Assembly (NCBI GenBank): GCA_035308565.1
Contig: DATGGK010000229.1
Coordinates: forward strand, 62,001-126,000
Source: JANXLS01 sp035308565
GTDB lineage: Bacteria > Planctomycetota > SZUA-567 > H5-PLA8
Length of the DNA stretch: 64,000 nucleotides
Direction: 5' to 3'
A model generated the notes under the pieces. The model was not told where the DNA came from. It did no database searches and saw only the letters and a program-made list of their open reading frames with translations. This document shows, piece after piece, positions 1 to 9,935 of this stretch. Each line of letters starts with the position of its first letter. Positions within the stretch are counted from its first letter, which is position 1. A program made the translations under genes and the position numbers.

Positions 1-853
1 CGCCAAAAATCAGCGTGCGCACGAGAATGTACAGTCCGTAGCTCATCGAGACCAGCGAAATCAACAGGCCGGCGATGGCCGAAAGGCGCAGCGGCAGCTC
101 GCTGAAACTGATCATGCCCGCCAGCGCCAAGCGCGTGAGATGCCTGTATTTGAATTTGGAACGGCCCGTGCGCCGCTCTTCGACTTGAAACGGAACGGCG
201 ATGCTTTTGTAGCCGACCCAGGCGTAAAGGCCCTTCATGAAACGGTTGCGTTCCGGCAGCGCTTTGAGCGACTCCACGACTTTGCGGTCGAGCAGCCGAA
301 AATCGCCGGCGTCCGGCTGGATCGGGATCCGCGCGACTTTGCTCAGCAGCGTGTAAAACGCGCGCGTCAGCGTGCGCTTGACGAACGATTCGTGCGCGCG
401 GTCTTTGAGCACGCCGTACACCATTTCGTAGCCTTCGCGCCATTTGGCGATGAATTCGGGTATTAGCGAAACGGGATGCTGAAAATCGGCGTCCATCAGC
501 ACGACCACGTCGCCCGTGGCTTCGTCGATGCCGGCGGTGAGCGCCGCTTCCTTGCCGAAGTTGCGCGACAGGAACACGCATTTGACCGGAAAGTTTTCGC
601 GCAGCCCGACGAGCGTGGCTGCGCTGTCGTCGGTGCTGCCGTCATCGACGACCACGATTTCAAATCGATCGGTAAGCGTGGCGAGCGTTTCAGCCAACTG
701 CGGAATCAGCAGGCGCAAGTTGGCGGATTCGTTGCAAGCGGGGATGACACAGGAAATCGAGGGCGCTTCGACGAGCGGAGAAACTTTGGCGGATTCGAGC
801 GCGCGCACGGAAAGTACGGCGGACGATGGCTGCGGCAGCGGGCTAACGGTCAT
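1..853 (-). CDS. Polyisoprenyl-phosphate glycosyltransferase (GT2), C-terminus cut by window edge
   Basis: The 284 visible residues form a family 2 glycosyltransferase of the DPM1/GtrB type, which moves a sugar from a nucleotide donor to a polyprenyl phosphate. Visible motifs are VVVDDGSTDD near residue 67 (nucleotide-sugar binding), SRNFGKEAAL near 96, DADFQHP near 121 and EERRTGRSKFKY near 225. A hydrophobic stretch begins near 254 (LPLRLSAIAGLLISLVSM), so the missing end probably holds two membrane helices. The ATG at 853 has GGAG a few bases upstream. A six-codon reading frame with a strong ribosome site (893-913) sits just upstream in the leader. Family assignment is firm; the sugar and acceptor are unknown. 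Confidence 0.9.
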   Translation of the reverse strand, partial: MTVSPLPQPSSAVLSVRALESAKVSPLVEAPSISCVIPACNESANLRLLIPQLAETLATLTDRFEIVVVDDGSTDDSAATLVGLRENFPVKCVFLSRNFGKEAALTAGIDEATGDVVVLMDADFQHPVSLIPEFIAKWREGYEMVYGVLKDRAHESFVKRTLTRAFYTLLSKVARIPIQPDAGDFRLLDRKVVESLKALPERNRFMKGLYAWVGYKSIAVPFQVEERRTGRSKFKYRHLTRLALAGMISFSELPLRLSAIAGLLISLVSMSYGLYILVRTLIFG

Positions 854-892
854 GATGCTCCAAAATAAAATCGGCGCTTAGTTTAATTCGTG

Positions 893-913
893 TTAAGAAC
901 TATGACGCTTCAT
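893..913 (-). other. Possible six-codon leader ORF (MKRHSS)
   Basis: An AAAGGAG site four bases before an ATG opens a frame of only six codons ending in TAA, 40 bases before the glycosyltransferase start and in the same frame. The ribosome site is stronger than that of the glycosyltransferase itself. It could be a leader peptide or chance. Confidence 0.25.
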
Positions 914-1027
914 GATACTCCTTTCCTGATTTCGATTTATACGATTTGAGATTAAGAATTTGACATGCTGCAATGCAAAGATTTAAGCTTCACGGCCTCA
1001 ATTCGACTTAATTCCGGCGACGAACGG

Positions 1028-4000
1028 CTATACCATGCCAGTGCAGAGGCCGAGGTAAATGGCCGCTTGGTCTTGCTCCTCGCGGAAGGCGTTGAGGGCT
1101 TCGGTCGCCAAGATGGGCAGGTAGGCGGCGGCGATGCGGGTGGACATGGATTCGAAACAGTCGAGGCGGTCGGTGCCGTTGCGCAATTGGCGCGCGGTGA
1201 ACATGGCTTGACGCAGCAGGTCGATCAAGGGGCTGGCGATGCGGTTGCTGAACGCGATCGTGCGCGTGGTGCTTTGCGCAACGTCGCGGCGAACCTCTTT
1301 AAGCTTCGCCAGATGCAGAAAACAGCGCATGCGCTCGGCGGGGTCGTCCACCAACGAGACCAATTGGAGCGCCTCTTCGAAGACGGTGCGGGCCATGTCG
1401 TTAAGGCCAGCGGAAAGCATCGGCTCGACGGCCGCGCAGAGCGCGGAGAATCGGGGTAGCGCGCCTGCGATCTGCTTGGAGGTGTTGAGCAGATCGGCGA
1501 TGAGCATGCGCGGTTTGCTCGGATCCTTGCGCAGGCCATAGTATACGGCGAGCACACCGTAGATCGGCAGGCGTTCGGCCGGAGTAGCAATGGCGTTGAG
1601 CAGTTCCTGCGCGCCGGTGACGTCCTCGCGGTAAATTTTAGAGATGGCGATGGCGCGAAGAGCCTGGGTTTTCGGGAGCGCGAAAGTGATGACACCCGCT
1701 TGGCGCTCGGCCAGTTCGTGGCGGCCGGCTTTGGTGAAATTCTGGACGAGCTGAGACAGTACGAGGGCTTTGGTCCACGGGTCGTCGATGGCCCCCGCGC
1801 TTTTGAGACAGTCGTCGATGAGGCCGGCTTCGCCTTGCGCGTCGGCAAGGGCGCTGATGGCAGTGAGCCACGACGAGCGGACGCTTTTGGCGGCGCCGGT
1901 TTTGGTGGCACCGGAGGCAAGAATCTGGCTGGGGATGGGCGATTGGCGCGTCGAGCGCAGGTCTTGCGGGCGTTCGGCGACGCTGATTGGAATGTTCTTG
2001 GAAAGCGCGTCGCCGAAAAGCCTGAACGAATCGCGGAGCGAACTGGCGGCGTGTTCGAGGTCGCCGTAAATGGCGTAGGCGCGCCCGACTTCCAGCGACG
2101 CTTTGCCGCGCTCGGCGGGATTGGTGACTTGGTTCAAATCGCCGGTCAGGCGCTCCAAGTACGGGCGCATGCCGTCGGTGTGGCCGTGGCGGATGGCGGC
2201 GGAGACGGCTTGAGCGCACGCGACGATGCGCTGCTCGATGCGGCGCGGGGAAGCGTCGAGGAAATTGATCGCGCCCGTCATATCGCCGGAGGCGGCGCAA
2301 GCGACGGTGTAGCGTTCGGAGAGGTCGCGGCGAAAGTCGCCTTCGGGAAGCGCTTTGATGCGCTGCGCCGCCAGGCCCATCCAGGCAAGCGCGAGACGGC
2401 GCGGCAAGCCGGCTTTGGCCTGTTCCAAGCGCGCGTCGAGTTCGCCGGGTTGCGAAAGCTGCATCAGGATTTCGTCGGCGTTCTGCCAGTCGCCATTTTT
2501 GGCGAAGGCTTCGGATTTGGCGATGGCGTCTTCGAACGCGACTTGTCGTTTGGCGTTTTCGACGATCGCCGGAAGCGTTTCAAAACCGTACATTTCGGCG
2601 AGCGCTTGAGCGCGCGTCCAGGCGATGAGTGCGTTTTTCCAATTGCCGCCGATCTCTGCTTTGCGGCCTTCGGAGCAGGATTGCTCGTAAGACCTCTTGG
2701 CTTTCTCAGGATCGAGCCCCGATATCGAGGAAACCAGCGTGTCAGTTGGTCCTGGCGCGGGACGCTGCAACACCGGCTGATTGGAAAGGCGCGTCAACGC
2801 AGCCGCGGGGCTTCCGGACGGCGGCTGGCGCACAGTGCCGCGGCCCGGCGGCGGAACGGTGGGGGCGCTCGAACCGGTGCGCGAAGGATTGCTGCTGAAC
2901 GCGCGCCGCGGCAAGCCGGGCATGCCCGGCACCGGACGAGCCGCGGGCACGGAACTGAATTTGACTTCGGCGCGGGGAAGACTGCTGGGCGCAACGGGCG
3001 CCGGCGCTGGAGCCGGGTAGGGCGTGCGATGAGTGTCGTTGGCGGACGCGGGTTTTTCGGGCGGTGGCGTCTCGATGCGCGGCAGCGGAATCATGTCGCC
3101 GATCGGTTTTCCGGCCAGAATGTTTTTGAGCGCGTTGACGACCTCCTGCGCGGCCTGCGGGCGGTCCTCGGGTTTCTTCGCCAGCATCCACATCGGAACC
3201 TTCTCGACGTTTTCGAACTTGAGAAGCTCCGGATTATGCCGGGACGGCATTTCCGGCGTTTCGTGCAGATGCTGATAGAGCCAGCCGGGCAGCGTTTCGG
3301 ATTCGAACGGGAGCCGGCCGGCGATCATTTCGTAAAAGACGACGCCGATCGAGTAAATGTCCGCGCGGCTGTCCACTTTGCTGCCGGCCACCTGCTCCGG
3401 CGACATGTACGCGGGCGTGCCAATGAGCTGGTTGGCGGTGTCCATCGTGATCGTCATCAAGTCCGTCTGGCCGCCGACCATTTTGGCCAGGCCCAAATCG
3501 AGAATCTTGACCCACGGCTGGCCGCGATGGTCCTTGATGACCATGATGTTCGAGGGCTTGATGTCGCGATGAACCAGCCCGCAGGCGTGCGCTTCCTGCA
3601 AACCTTCCAGCGCCTGCCTCATGATTTCGCAGGCGTGCATTGGCTCGATTTTGCCGTTGTTCCTGCGCAGGTAATTGCGGAGATCGTCGCCTTCTAGGTA
3701 CTCCATCACGAGGAACAGCTTGCCTTCGGGGCTGACACCGAAATTCAAAATCGTCGAAACGTTGCGGTGATTGACGATCGCCTGCGCGCGCGCTTCGCGC
3801 ATGAAACGCGTTTCGCCCTGCGGCGACGAGCGGAATTTGTCGGTCATCACCTTGATCGCAACGGGGCGATCAAGCTGCTTGTCCATGCAGTGATAAACCG
3901 CGCCCATGCCACCGATTCCGAGCAAGCGCACGGGTTCGTAGCGCTCGGGCAAAAACTTGGGCAATTCTTTCGCGGCTTGCGCTTCCGCCTCGGACGGCGC

Positions 4001-4192
4001 GCCGGTCATCGCGCTCAACGGCATGTCGGTTCGCGGGCCGACGGGCGCGTCAACGGAATTAATGTTCTTCAGCGGCGCGACGGATTTGCCGCAGGCCGGA
4101 CAGAAGCTCGCTTCTGGCGGCAGCGCGCTGCCACATGAAAGGCAGGCCGACAACCCGCCCACGGTGCTTTGCCGAAACGTTGCTCCGATCAC
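1028..4192 (-). CDS. Zinc-ribbon Ser/Thr protein kinase with long helical-repeat C-terminus
   Basis: This 1054-residue protein opens with a zinc ribbon (CxxC at 17-20 and 31-34) followed by a Hanks-type kinase domain at about 85-345. The domain shows the glycine loop GIGGMGAVY (92-100), catalytic Lys114, HRDIKPSN with Asp210, a DLG (not DFG) metal motif at 232-234 and GTPAYMSPEQ in the activation segment. A Pro/Ser-rich linker (about 370-490) leads to some 550 residues of alpha-helical TPR-like repeats with no membrane helix, so the kinase is probably cytoplasmic. The start is GTG at 4192 with GAGG upstream. The double-FHA protein encoded at 7131-9935 is an obvious candidate reader of its phosphorylation, but that link is inference. 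Confidence 0.93.
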   Translation of the reverse strand: MIGATFRQSTVGGLSACLSCGSALPPEASFCPACGKSVAPLKNINSVDAPVGPRTDMPLSAMTGAPSEAEAQAAKELPKFLPERYEPVRLLGIGGMGAVYHCMDKQLDRPVAIKVMTDKFRSSPQGETRFMREARAQAIVNHRNVSTILNFGVSPEGKLFLVMEYLEGDDLRNYLRRNNGKIEPMHACEIMRQALEGLQEAHACGLVHRDIKPSNIMVIKDHRGQPWVKILDLGLAKMVGGQTDLMTITMDTANQLIGTPAYMSPEQVAGSKVDSRADIYSIGVVFYEMIAGRLPFESETLPGWLYQHLHETPEMPSRHNPELLKFENVEKVPMWMLAKKPEDRPQAAQEVVNALKNILAGKPIGDMIPLPRIETPPPEKPASANDTHRTPYPAPAPAPVAPSSLPRAEVKFSSVPAARPVPGMPGLPRRAFSSNPSRTGSSAPTVPPPGRGTVRQPPSGSPAAALTRLSNQPVLQRPAPGPTDTLVSSISGLDPEKAKRSYEQSCSEGRKAEIGGNWKNALIAWTRAQALAEMYGFETLPAIVENAKRQVAFEDAIAKSEAFAKNGDWQNADEILMQLSQPGELDARLEQAKAGLPRRLALAWMGLAAQRIKALPEGDFRRDLSERYTVACAASGDMTGAINFLDASPRRIEQRIVACAQAVSAAIRHGHTDGMRPYLERLTGDLNQVTNPAERGKASLEVGRAYAIYGDLEHAASSLRDSFRLFGDALSKNIPISVAERPQDLRSTRQSPIPSQILASGATKTGAAKSVRSSWLTAISALADAQGEAGLIDDCLKSAGAIDDPWTKALVLSQLVQNFTKAGRHELAERQAGVITFALPKTQALRAIAISKIYREDVTGAQELLNAIATPAERLPIYGVLAVYYGLRKDPSKPRMLIADLLNTSKQIAGALPRFSALCAAVEPMLSAGLNDMARTVFEEALQLVSLVDDPAERMRCFLHLAKLKEVRRDVAQSTTRTIAFSNRIASPLIDLLRQAMFTARQLRNGTDRLDCFESMSTRIAAAYLPILATEALNAFREEQDQAAIYLGLCTGMV

Positions 4193-4389
4193 GCGCCCTC
4201 ACCTCTTGCCTGTAGGACTGGCCTCCGAGCCTGTCCCCAAAAACCGAAAGCAAATCAGGATGTCTTTCCCGCGCTCGTTCAACGCCGTCCGAGCATCAAA
4301 AAAGACTCGTCCAGAAGACAATTTCCTAACACCTTAATGAACCGTTTAAATCCTTCGTCCAAAATGCTTTTCAAAAGCAACGGTTGTTC

Positions 4390-4420
4390 ACTCAGGACTC
4401 AGCACTCAGGACTCAGGACT
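4390..4420. repeat. Heptamer tandem repeat (ACTCAGG type)
   Basis: About four copies of a 7-base unit reading ACTCAGG or ACTCAGC lie in the gap between the kinase and acpS genes. The same unit recurs near 10260, 14595, 24270 and 31270. Confidence 0.85.
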
Positions 4421-4427
4421 GCGATGT

Positions 4428-4805
4428 TCAGCATTCCAAAATCACCTGCGCGATGGCAAGCGTTATCGAATGCGATATCGTGACGTGAAACACGCGCGCG
4501 CCCAACGCAGCCGCGCGTTCCAGCGCTTTGCCGTGCAGGGTCAGCAGCGGCTTGCCGTGCTCGTCGGGCAAAATCTCGACGTCGCGCCACCCGATGCCCT
4601 GCGCAAGTCCGGTGCCGAGCGCTTTGAGCGCGGCCTCCTTTGCAGCCCAGCGGCCGGCGAGGCGCTGCGTGGGATCGGCGTACTTGAGCACATACGCCCG
4701 TTCGGATGCCGTAAGAATGCGGCTCACAAAGCGCTCGCGGTGGCGTTCATACACGGCTTGAATGCGTTCAAGTTCGATCAGATCAATTCCAACACCGACA
4801 ATCAT
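4428..4805 (-). CDS. acpS: Holo-[acyl-carrier-protein] synthase
   Basis: At 125 residues this has the usual length of AcpS, which transfers the 4'-phosphopantetheine arm of coenzyme A to a serine of apo-ACP and so activates fatty-acid synthesis. The diagnostic motifs are GVGIDLIE with metal-binding Asp8 near the N-terminus and GRWAAKEAALKALGTG with Glu57. The C-terminal HVTISHSITLAIAQVI is also typical. The ATG at 4805 starts the conserved motif directly. Neighbouring genes show no obvious functional link. Confidence 0.95.
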   Translation of the reverse strand: MIVGVGIDLIELERIQAVYERHRERFVSRILTASERAYVLKYADPTQRLAGRWAAKEAALKALGTGLAQGIGWRDVEILPDEHGKPLLTLHGKALERAAALGARVFHVTISHSITLAIAQVILEC

Positions 4806-4887
4806 GGCGCTAAACTATTCCCCCGCGCGCCGATTCCAAATGAAGATTGGCGCGAAAGTCGGTGAAAAAAATGCACGTATGTGTGGG

Positions 4888-4911
4888 GGAGCGGCGGCAC
4901 TCCTGCCGCCG
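4888..4911. repeat. REP-like palindrome (GGAGCGGCGGCA family)
   Basis: A GGAGCGGCGGCACTCCTGCC palindrome sits in the leader of the caspase-like gene. A paired, inverted copy of the same family lies at 44770-44836. Confidence 0.75.
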
Positions 4912-5023
4912 ACGCAATGGTTGAGTCTCTCCGATTTTTATCATCTTGCATTTTTCGCGTCACAGTCAAATAATTCGCTCGTCATCTGCAGCGAAGTCAC
5001 TTTCACCGCGTGAGGATTACGCC

Positions 5024-7021
5024 ATGTGTATCGCCAGATTCGTGCTTCTTGCTTCGGGTTTCTTGCCCTTGTTTGGACTAATCGCCGAAGAAGGAATCAA
5101 ACACGCCCTGCTGGTTGGCGTGCAAGACTACAAAGGCACCGGCTTGAGCAATCTCAAATACTCCGAGAATGACGTGCACGGGCTGGCCGAACTGCTCCCC
5201 AATCTGGGCTATCTGCCCGACAACGTGGTTCTGCTGACGCGAAAGCTGGCGCGCGAAAAAGACAACGACGCGCTGCGCCCAACGGCCGGCAACATTCGCA
5301 AATGGCTGGCGGACATCTGCAAAAACGCAAACTCCAGCGATACCGTCCTGGTCTCCTTTGCAGGGCATGGCGTGCAGTTGAAGGCCAGCGACAAAATGTA
5401 TTTCTGCCCGCTCGAATGCGACCTCGCAAAAAGCGAGTCGCTGATCTCGCTCGACGAAATCTACGCCACGATGGAAAAGGACTGCAAGGCCGGCGTCAAA
5501 GTCCTGCTGGTGGACGCCTGTCGCAACGACCCTTTGGACGGGCGCGCCGTCGGCGATGAGCGCGTGGCGAGCATCACGCGCCCGCAAATCCCCGATCCCC
5601 CAGGCGGCATGGCGGCTTTCTTCAGTTGCAGCAAGGGCCAGAAAGCGTTCGAAAGCGATGTGCTCAAACACGGCGTGTTCTTCAATTGCGTGATCGAAGC
5701 GCTCAGCGGCAAAGCCGTCAATCCAGCCGGCGAAGTCACGGTTCCACTGTTGGAGGACTACCTGACGCGGCGCGTGCCCGAGATTGTTAAGAAAGAGATG
5801 CTCAACCCGGACATCACGCAGATTCCGGAACGCCGCGGCACGCTGCGAGGAACGGCGGTGCTGGCCGGCACGCCAGGCTTTCAGATCAAGCTCCTGAGCG
5901 CGCGTGAGTACGTCAAAAAAGAGGATTATCAAAAGGCGATCGACGAATTTGAAGCGGCCGTCAAAATGAAGCCGGACGATGAAAAGATCAAAGCCGAATT
6001 TGGCGACGCCTTATATAAGCTCGGTCAAATGTATCTGTACGGCAAGGGTAATTTCGTGAAAAGCTACAGCCAGGCTTTTGAACTCTTCAAACGCGGCGTC
6101 CAATTTGGCAGCCCATCGGCAGAGAATGCCTTGGGTGTTATGTACCTTAAAGGGTACGGCGTGACACAAGACTACGCCGAAGCGTTGCGCTGGTATCGCA
6201 AGGCGGCCGATCAAGGAAATGCAAAAGCGCAGTACAATCTTGGAGTAATGTTTTACAATGGAAACGGTGTGGCGCAAGACGACTCCGAAGCCGTTAAGCT
6301 GTACCGTAAGTCGGCGGATCAGGGTTATGATAGTGCACAAAACGATCTTGGCGTGTGTTACTACGTCGGAAAGGGCGTGCCTCAAGACTACGCCGAGGCA
6401 CTGCGCTGGTACCGCAAAGCGGCTGAACAAGGTCAAGTAAACGCGCAATCCAATCTTGGCGGGATGTACTCCGAAGGGCGGGGAGTGGCGCGAGACGACG
6501 CCGAAGCCGTAAAGTGGTACCGCAAGTCGGCGGATCAGGACTACGCAAACGCGCAATACAATCTTGGCAGGATGTACGAACAGGGAAAGGGTATAGCGCG
6601 AGACGACGCCGAAGCCGTAAAGTGGTACCGCAAGTCGGCGGATCAGGGGTTTGCAAGTGCGCAATACAATCTCGGCAGCATGTTCGAAAACGGAACGGGA
6701 GTCGCGAAAGACGACGCCGAAGCGGCAAAGTGGTACCGCAAGGCAGCGGACCAAGGTCATCCAAAGGGGCAATTCGCTCTTGGCGGGTGTTATGAAGCAG
6801 GCAAGGGTGTTGCGGCGGACGCCATCGAGGCCGTTCGGTGGTATAGAAAAGCGGCGGAACAGGGCGATGCAGATGCACAATTCTTTCTTGGCTTAAGCTA
6901 TGGGGTTGGGGTCGGCGTGTCACAGGACCGCGACCAAGCCATTGAATGGTTTCGTAAGGCCGCGAAACAAAACCATCAGCAGGCAATCGACAGCCTCCGC
7001 CGTCTCGGCATCGCCGAATAG
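5024..7021 (+). CDS. Secreted caspase-like (C14/metacaspase) protein with Sel1 repeats
   Basis: The 665-residue product starts with a signal peptide (MCIARFVLLASGFLPLFG) and then a caspase-fold p20 domain. The catalytic dyad is visible as His115 in SFAGHG and Cys166 in VDACRND; GMAAFFSCSKGQ follows as expected. After residue 300 comes one TPR-like unit and then about eight Sel1 repeats (AEALRWYRKAADQGxxxAQ...LGxMYxxGxGV). The start at 5024 is preferred over an upstream in-frame ATG because it has GAGG upstream and puts the signal peptide at the N-terminus. Family members cleave after basic residues; Sel1 arrays are scaffolds. Export suggests an envelope or extracytoplasmic role. It lies near kinase and FHA genes. 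Confidence 0.92.
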   Translation: MCIARFVLLASGFLPLFGLIAEEGIKHALLVGVQDYKGTGLSNLKYSENDVHGLAELLPNLGYLPDNVVLLTRKLAREKDNDALRPTAGNIRKWLADICKNANSSDTVLVSFAGHGVQLKASDKMYFCPLECDLAKSESLISLDEIYATMEKDCKAGVKVLLVDACRNDPLDGRAVGDERVASITRPQIPDPPGGMAAFFSCSKGQKAFESDVLKHGVFFNCVIEALSGKAVNPAGEVTVPLLEDYLTRRVPEIVKKEMLNPDITQIPERRGTLRGTAVLAGTPGFQIKLLSAREYVKKEDYQKAIDEFEAAVKMKPDDEKIKAEFGDALYKLGQMYLYGKGNFVKSYSQAFELFKRGVQFGSPSAENALGVMYLKGYGVTQDYAEALRWYRKAADQGNAKAQYNLGVMFYNGNGVAQDDSEAVKLYRKSADQGYDSAQNDLGVCYYVGKGVPQDYAEALRWYRKAAEQGQVNAQSNLGGMYSEGRGVARDDAEAVKWYRKSADQDYANAQYNLGRMYEQGKGIARDDAEAVKWYRKSADQGFASAQYNLGSMFENGTGVAKDDAEAAKWYRKAADQGHPKGQFALGGCYEAGKGVAADAIEAVRWYRKAAEQGDADAQFFLGLSYGVGVGVSQDRDQAIEWFRKAAKQNHQQAIDSLRRLGIAE

Positions 7022-7130
7022 CATCCACGAAATTGCGGGCACAGCGACAGCACTCCCAGCAACGTAATTTCCATCGCGCGCGCACCGCAGCCGGATTTCG
7101 AAATTTTCGCTCGTTGTTCAAATCCGTGCG

Positions 7131-9935
7131 TTACGGCGCCGCCGCTTTATCCTTCCAGATCTTCAACCGGTTGTTGATCTCGGTCAGTTCCACTTTGAAT
7201 TTCATGTACTCCTGATCGCGTTCCACAAGCTGAATCGCATCCATGTATTTCTTCAGCTTAATCAGGTTGTCCGTGGCACCCACCAACCGGTCGGTAATGC
7301 CGCGCAATTGGTCTTCGTGATCCTGTCCCTTCTGCGCCTTCTCCATCAACTCTTTGGCCTTGTCCGCCGCTTTCGTTTTGAAATACTTCCCGTCTTCGGC
7401 CACGATTTTTTTGCAGTACGCGATGGACACGTTGAAGAGTTTGCTCGCGAAAGCTTGTTCGGCCTGCTTGAAAATTTCCTCCGCTTCCTTTTCGACGGCT
7501 TCATTGTTGTACGTGGCCAGCCACGATTTGAATTGCGCGCCCAGCACGTCGTTAAGCGCCGCTTCTTTGCTGGTGCCTTTCCATGCGGCATCCTGCCGTT
7601 CGAACGCCTTCTGCGTCTTTTCCACAAGCTCCGCGGATGCCGTCTCCTTCAGCGCGGTCAGCATTCCGCCGAGTTCGTCTTGCGCCGCCTTCCATCCGGC
7701 TTCGAGCGCCGCGCCAGCCTTCGCGGCTTCCTCCTGAGCTTGCGCAAAACTGCCGCCATATTTCTCGACGAGTTCCTTCGATTTTGTTTCGACGCTGCCC
7801 CATTCTTTCGCGCCGACTGACTTCTGCAAATCCGCGGCCGCCGCCAGCATCAGCTTTTTCTTTTCCGCGTCCTCCGGTGTCATCGAAATCGTCAGGTCGT
7901 TGTCAAAACGAATCTCGACCAGGCGACGCTTGCTGCCTTCGGGGACGAGATTGATTTCGACGGGCTTGGCGAAAGTCAGCGAAAATTGCGGCGATTTGCC
8001 GGCGTTGAAAAGGACAGACTTGATGCCCTTGTCCTCCTTCTTGTCGGTCGGCTGCAAACGTTCGGCGGCGCCTTCGCCTTTGCCGAGCTCGATTTCGCCC
8101 TGCGCCACGGCGCCGCTCAGGTAAAAGCGCAGCACCGGTTTGGAACCGCCGTCCGACGACAAATCCTGGACGCCCGCGTGCAGTTCGACGCCCGTCGCCA
8201 CCTGGCCGGCGCCGATGGCGTAACCGACGAATTCCTGCTGCGCGAAATCGAAGACCTTGCCGTCGAAACTGTTCTCGCTTTTGTTGTAAGACGGCTTCAA
8301 CGCCGACGACAGATCGCTCGTCGCTTTGACTTCCGGCGATTCCAGCCGCAGCGTGCCTTCCTCGACAATGGTCTTGTCTCCCTCCGAAATGCTGAATGTC
8401 CCGTTGCGCCCTTCGAATTGCAGCGCGATGCCGCCGTTGTTCACCGGCGCGGGCCGCTGCGGCGAACCGGCTTTTTCTTTAAACACCAGATCGTCGAAAC
8501 CGGCTTTGCCGCTTTTGCCCTGCACAAACACGCCCACTTTCACATGCGTGGCCCAAGCCGGCGGGGCAATCGGCGAGGCAACTTTCACTTCCTTCCATTC
8601 CGGCGCGTTTGCGCCCTTCACCACAAATGGATTTTCGGGCAGCACGCGCTCGCCTGCCACCCATGTCAGGTGCAGACCCAGTATTCCATCTTCGCCGTCG
8701 TCGCGCAGGCGCGCACTGAATTCGTAGGTTTTCGACGCGTCGATCTTGATCGGATCAAGCGTTTCGACGATCGTTTGGCGGTTGAGCGACTTCGCGCCGC
8801 CTTTGCTGATTTGCAGATAATGCCCGCCGCTTTCCGCCGCGACGCGAATGCTCGTCTCCGGCCAGCCTTTCAGTAGCTTGAAGCCTTCGGGCACGCCTTC
8901 TTCGTCCACGCCGCCCTCGAAATTCGGATTGGTGGTGATCAGATTGGCGAAATTCTGCTGCGGCTTCTCGGTCGTCTTCGGCACCGTCGGCCCGCCGCTC
9001 ATGCCTTTGATGATTTTCGGCACAAACCACACGCCCGCGCCAATCAGAGCCGCGAGCACCACAATCGCCGCAATCTTCAAGCCCCATCCCGAACCGCTCG
9101 CGGCCGGCGCGGCGGCGAGTTTCGCGTTGAGCTGCTGCGCATCGATCGAACTCGCGCCGAATTCCGGATTGTCCTCCTCGACCGGCGTGCCGATGTTATC
9201 GAAATCCAGCAGCGTTTTGCCGACGCGAATCTGCATCCCCGGCTTAAGCGGCGCTTTCACGACCTTTTCAAAATCGGTTTTGTCCTTAAGACGCACGCGC
9301 GTGCCGTTGGTCGAACCCAGATCGGCGAGCACATAGCCGACCGGTTCGCGCGTGACTTCCGCGTGATAATTTGAGGCCGCTTCATCGTCGATCTGAATCG
9401 TGTTGCTGGCGTGCCGCCCGAGCGTCAGCGCATCCGCGCCCAGTTCGTAGATTTTTCCAGGCGTTGCGCCCTCAATCACCTTCAACACATATTTCGGTCC
9501 ATCCGTCGCCGGCTTCGGCAACTCCGCTTTGATTCCTTCCGTCAAGCTCGACATTTTGCTCAACATCGTGGCGCGGTCAGCAACATCTTGGCTGATCTCT
9601 TCAACTGGCGCAGCGGCCACCGCCGCTAATTCCGCGTCGCTGGCGCCGGCTTCGTCGAACGTCATCATCGTCTTGCCAACGCTGATCACATCGCCGCTGC
9701 TGAGCTTCGCGGGCTGGGCGAGCTTGGTGCCGTTGACGCGCGTGCCGTTGGTCGATTCCAGATCGGCCACGAAATATCCGTCGTCCTTGCGCTCGATTTT
9801 GAAATGTTGCCGGCTCGACTTCTCGTCATTGATCTGGATCGAATTCGTGGAGGCGCGCCCGGCCAGCGTGACGCCGTTGAGCAGCTCGTACACGCGCTCA
9901 TGTCCCAGATCGTCCTTAATCTTCAGCTTTGCCAT
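7131..9935 (-). CDS. Double-FHA membrane protein with carbohydrate-binding-like and helical domains
   Basis: The 934-residue protein has two phosphothreonine-binding FHA domains. The first is at about 5-95 (AGRASTNSIQI, SSRQHF, STNGTRVNG) and the second at about 145-245 (GRHASNTIQI, STNGTRV). One membrane helix follows near 285 (LKIAAIVVLAALIGAGVWFV). Beyond it lie a beta-rich CBM-like segment (EGFKLLKGWPETSIRVAAESG) and a charged helical C-terminus. The topology is FHA inside and the rest outside. The start at 9935 (MAKLKIKDDLGHE) has GGGAG upstream and removes a 13-residue repeat-like extension. It is convergent with the caspase-like gene and may read phosphorylation by the nearby kinase (inference). 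Confidence 0.92.
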   Translation of the reverse strand: MAKLKIKDDLGHERVYELLNGVTLAGRASTNSIQINDEKSSRQHFKIERKDDGYFVADLESTNGTRVNGTKLAQPAKLSSGDVISVGKTMMTFDEAGASDAELAAVAAAPVEEISQDVADRATMLSKMSSLTEGIKAELPKPATDGPKYVLKVIEGATPGKIYELGADALTLGRHASNTIQIDDEAASNYHAEVTREPVGYVLADLGSTNGTRVRLKDKTDFEKVVKAPLKPGMQIRVGKTLLDFDNIGTPVEEDNPEFGASSIDAQQLNAKLAAAPAASGSGWGLKIAAIVVLAALIGAGVWFVPKIIKGMSGGPTVPKTTEKPQQNFANLITTNPNFEGGVDEEGVPEGFKLLKGWPETSIRVAAESGGHYLQISKGGAKSLNRQTIVETLDPIKIDASKTYEFSARLRDDGEDGILGLHLTWVAGERVLPENPFVVKGANAPEWKEVKVASPIAPPAWATHVKVGVFVQGKSGKAGFDDLVFKEKAGSPQRPAPVNNGGIALQFEGRNGTFSISEGDKTIVEEGTLRLESPEVKATSDLSSALKPSYNKSENSFDGKVFDFAQQEFVGYAIGAGQVATGVELHAGVQDLSSDGGSKPVLRFYLSGAVAQGEIELGKGEGAAERLQPTDKKEDKGIKSVLFNAGKSPQFSLTFAKPVEINLVPEGSKRRLVEIRFDNDLTISMTPEDAEKKKLMLAAAADLQKSVGAKEWGSVETKSKELVEKYGGSFAQAQEEAAKAGAALEAGWKAAQDELGGMLTALKETASAELVEKTQKAFERQDAAWKGTSKEAALNDVLGAQFKSWLATYNNEAVEKEAEEIFKQAEQAFASKLFNVSIAYCKKIVAEDGKYFKTKAADKAKELMEKAQKGQDHEDQLRGITDRLVGATDNLIKLKKYMDAIQLVERDQEYMKFKVELTEINNRLKIWKDKAAAP

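Noticed and set aside
1700..3697. A 665-codon plus-strand frame opposite the Ser/Thr kinase.
   Set aside because: Antisense shadow: the minus strand has unmistakable kinase motifs, while this frame is Arg/Gly/Ala-rich without domains.
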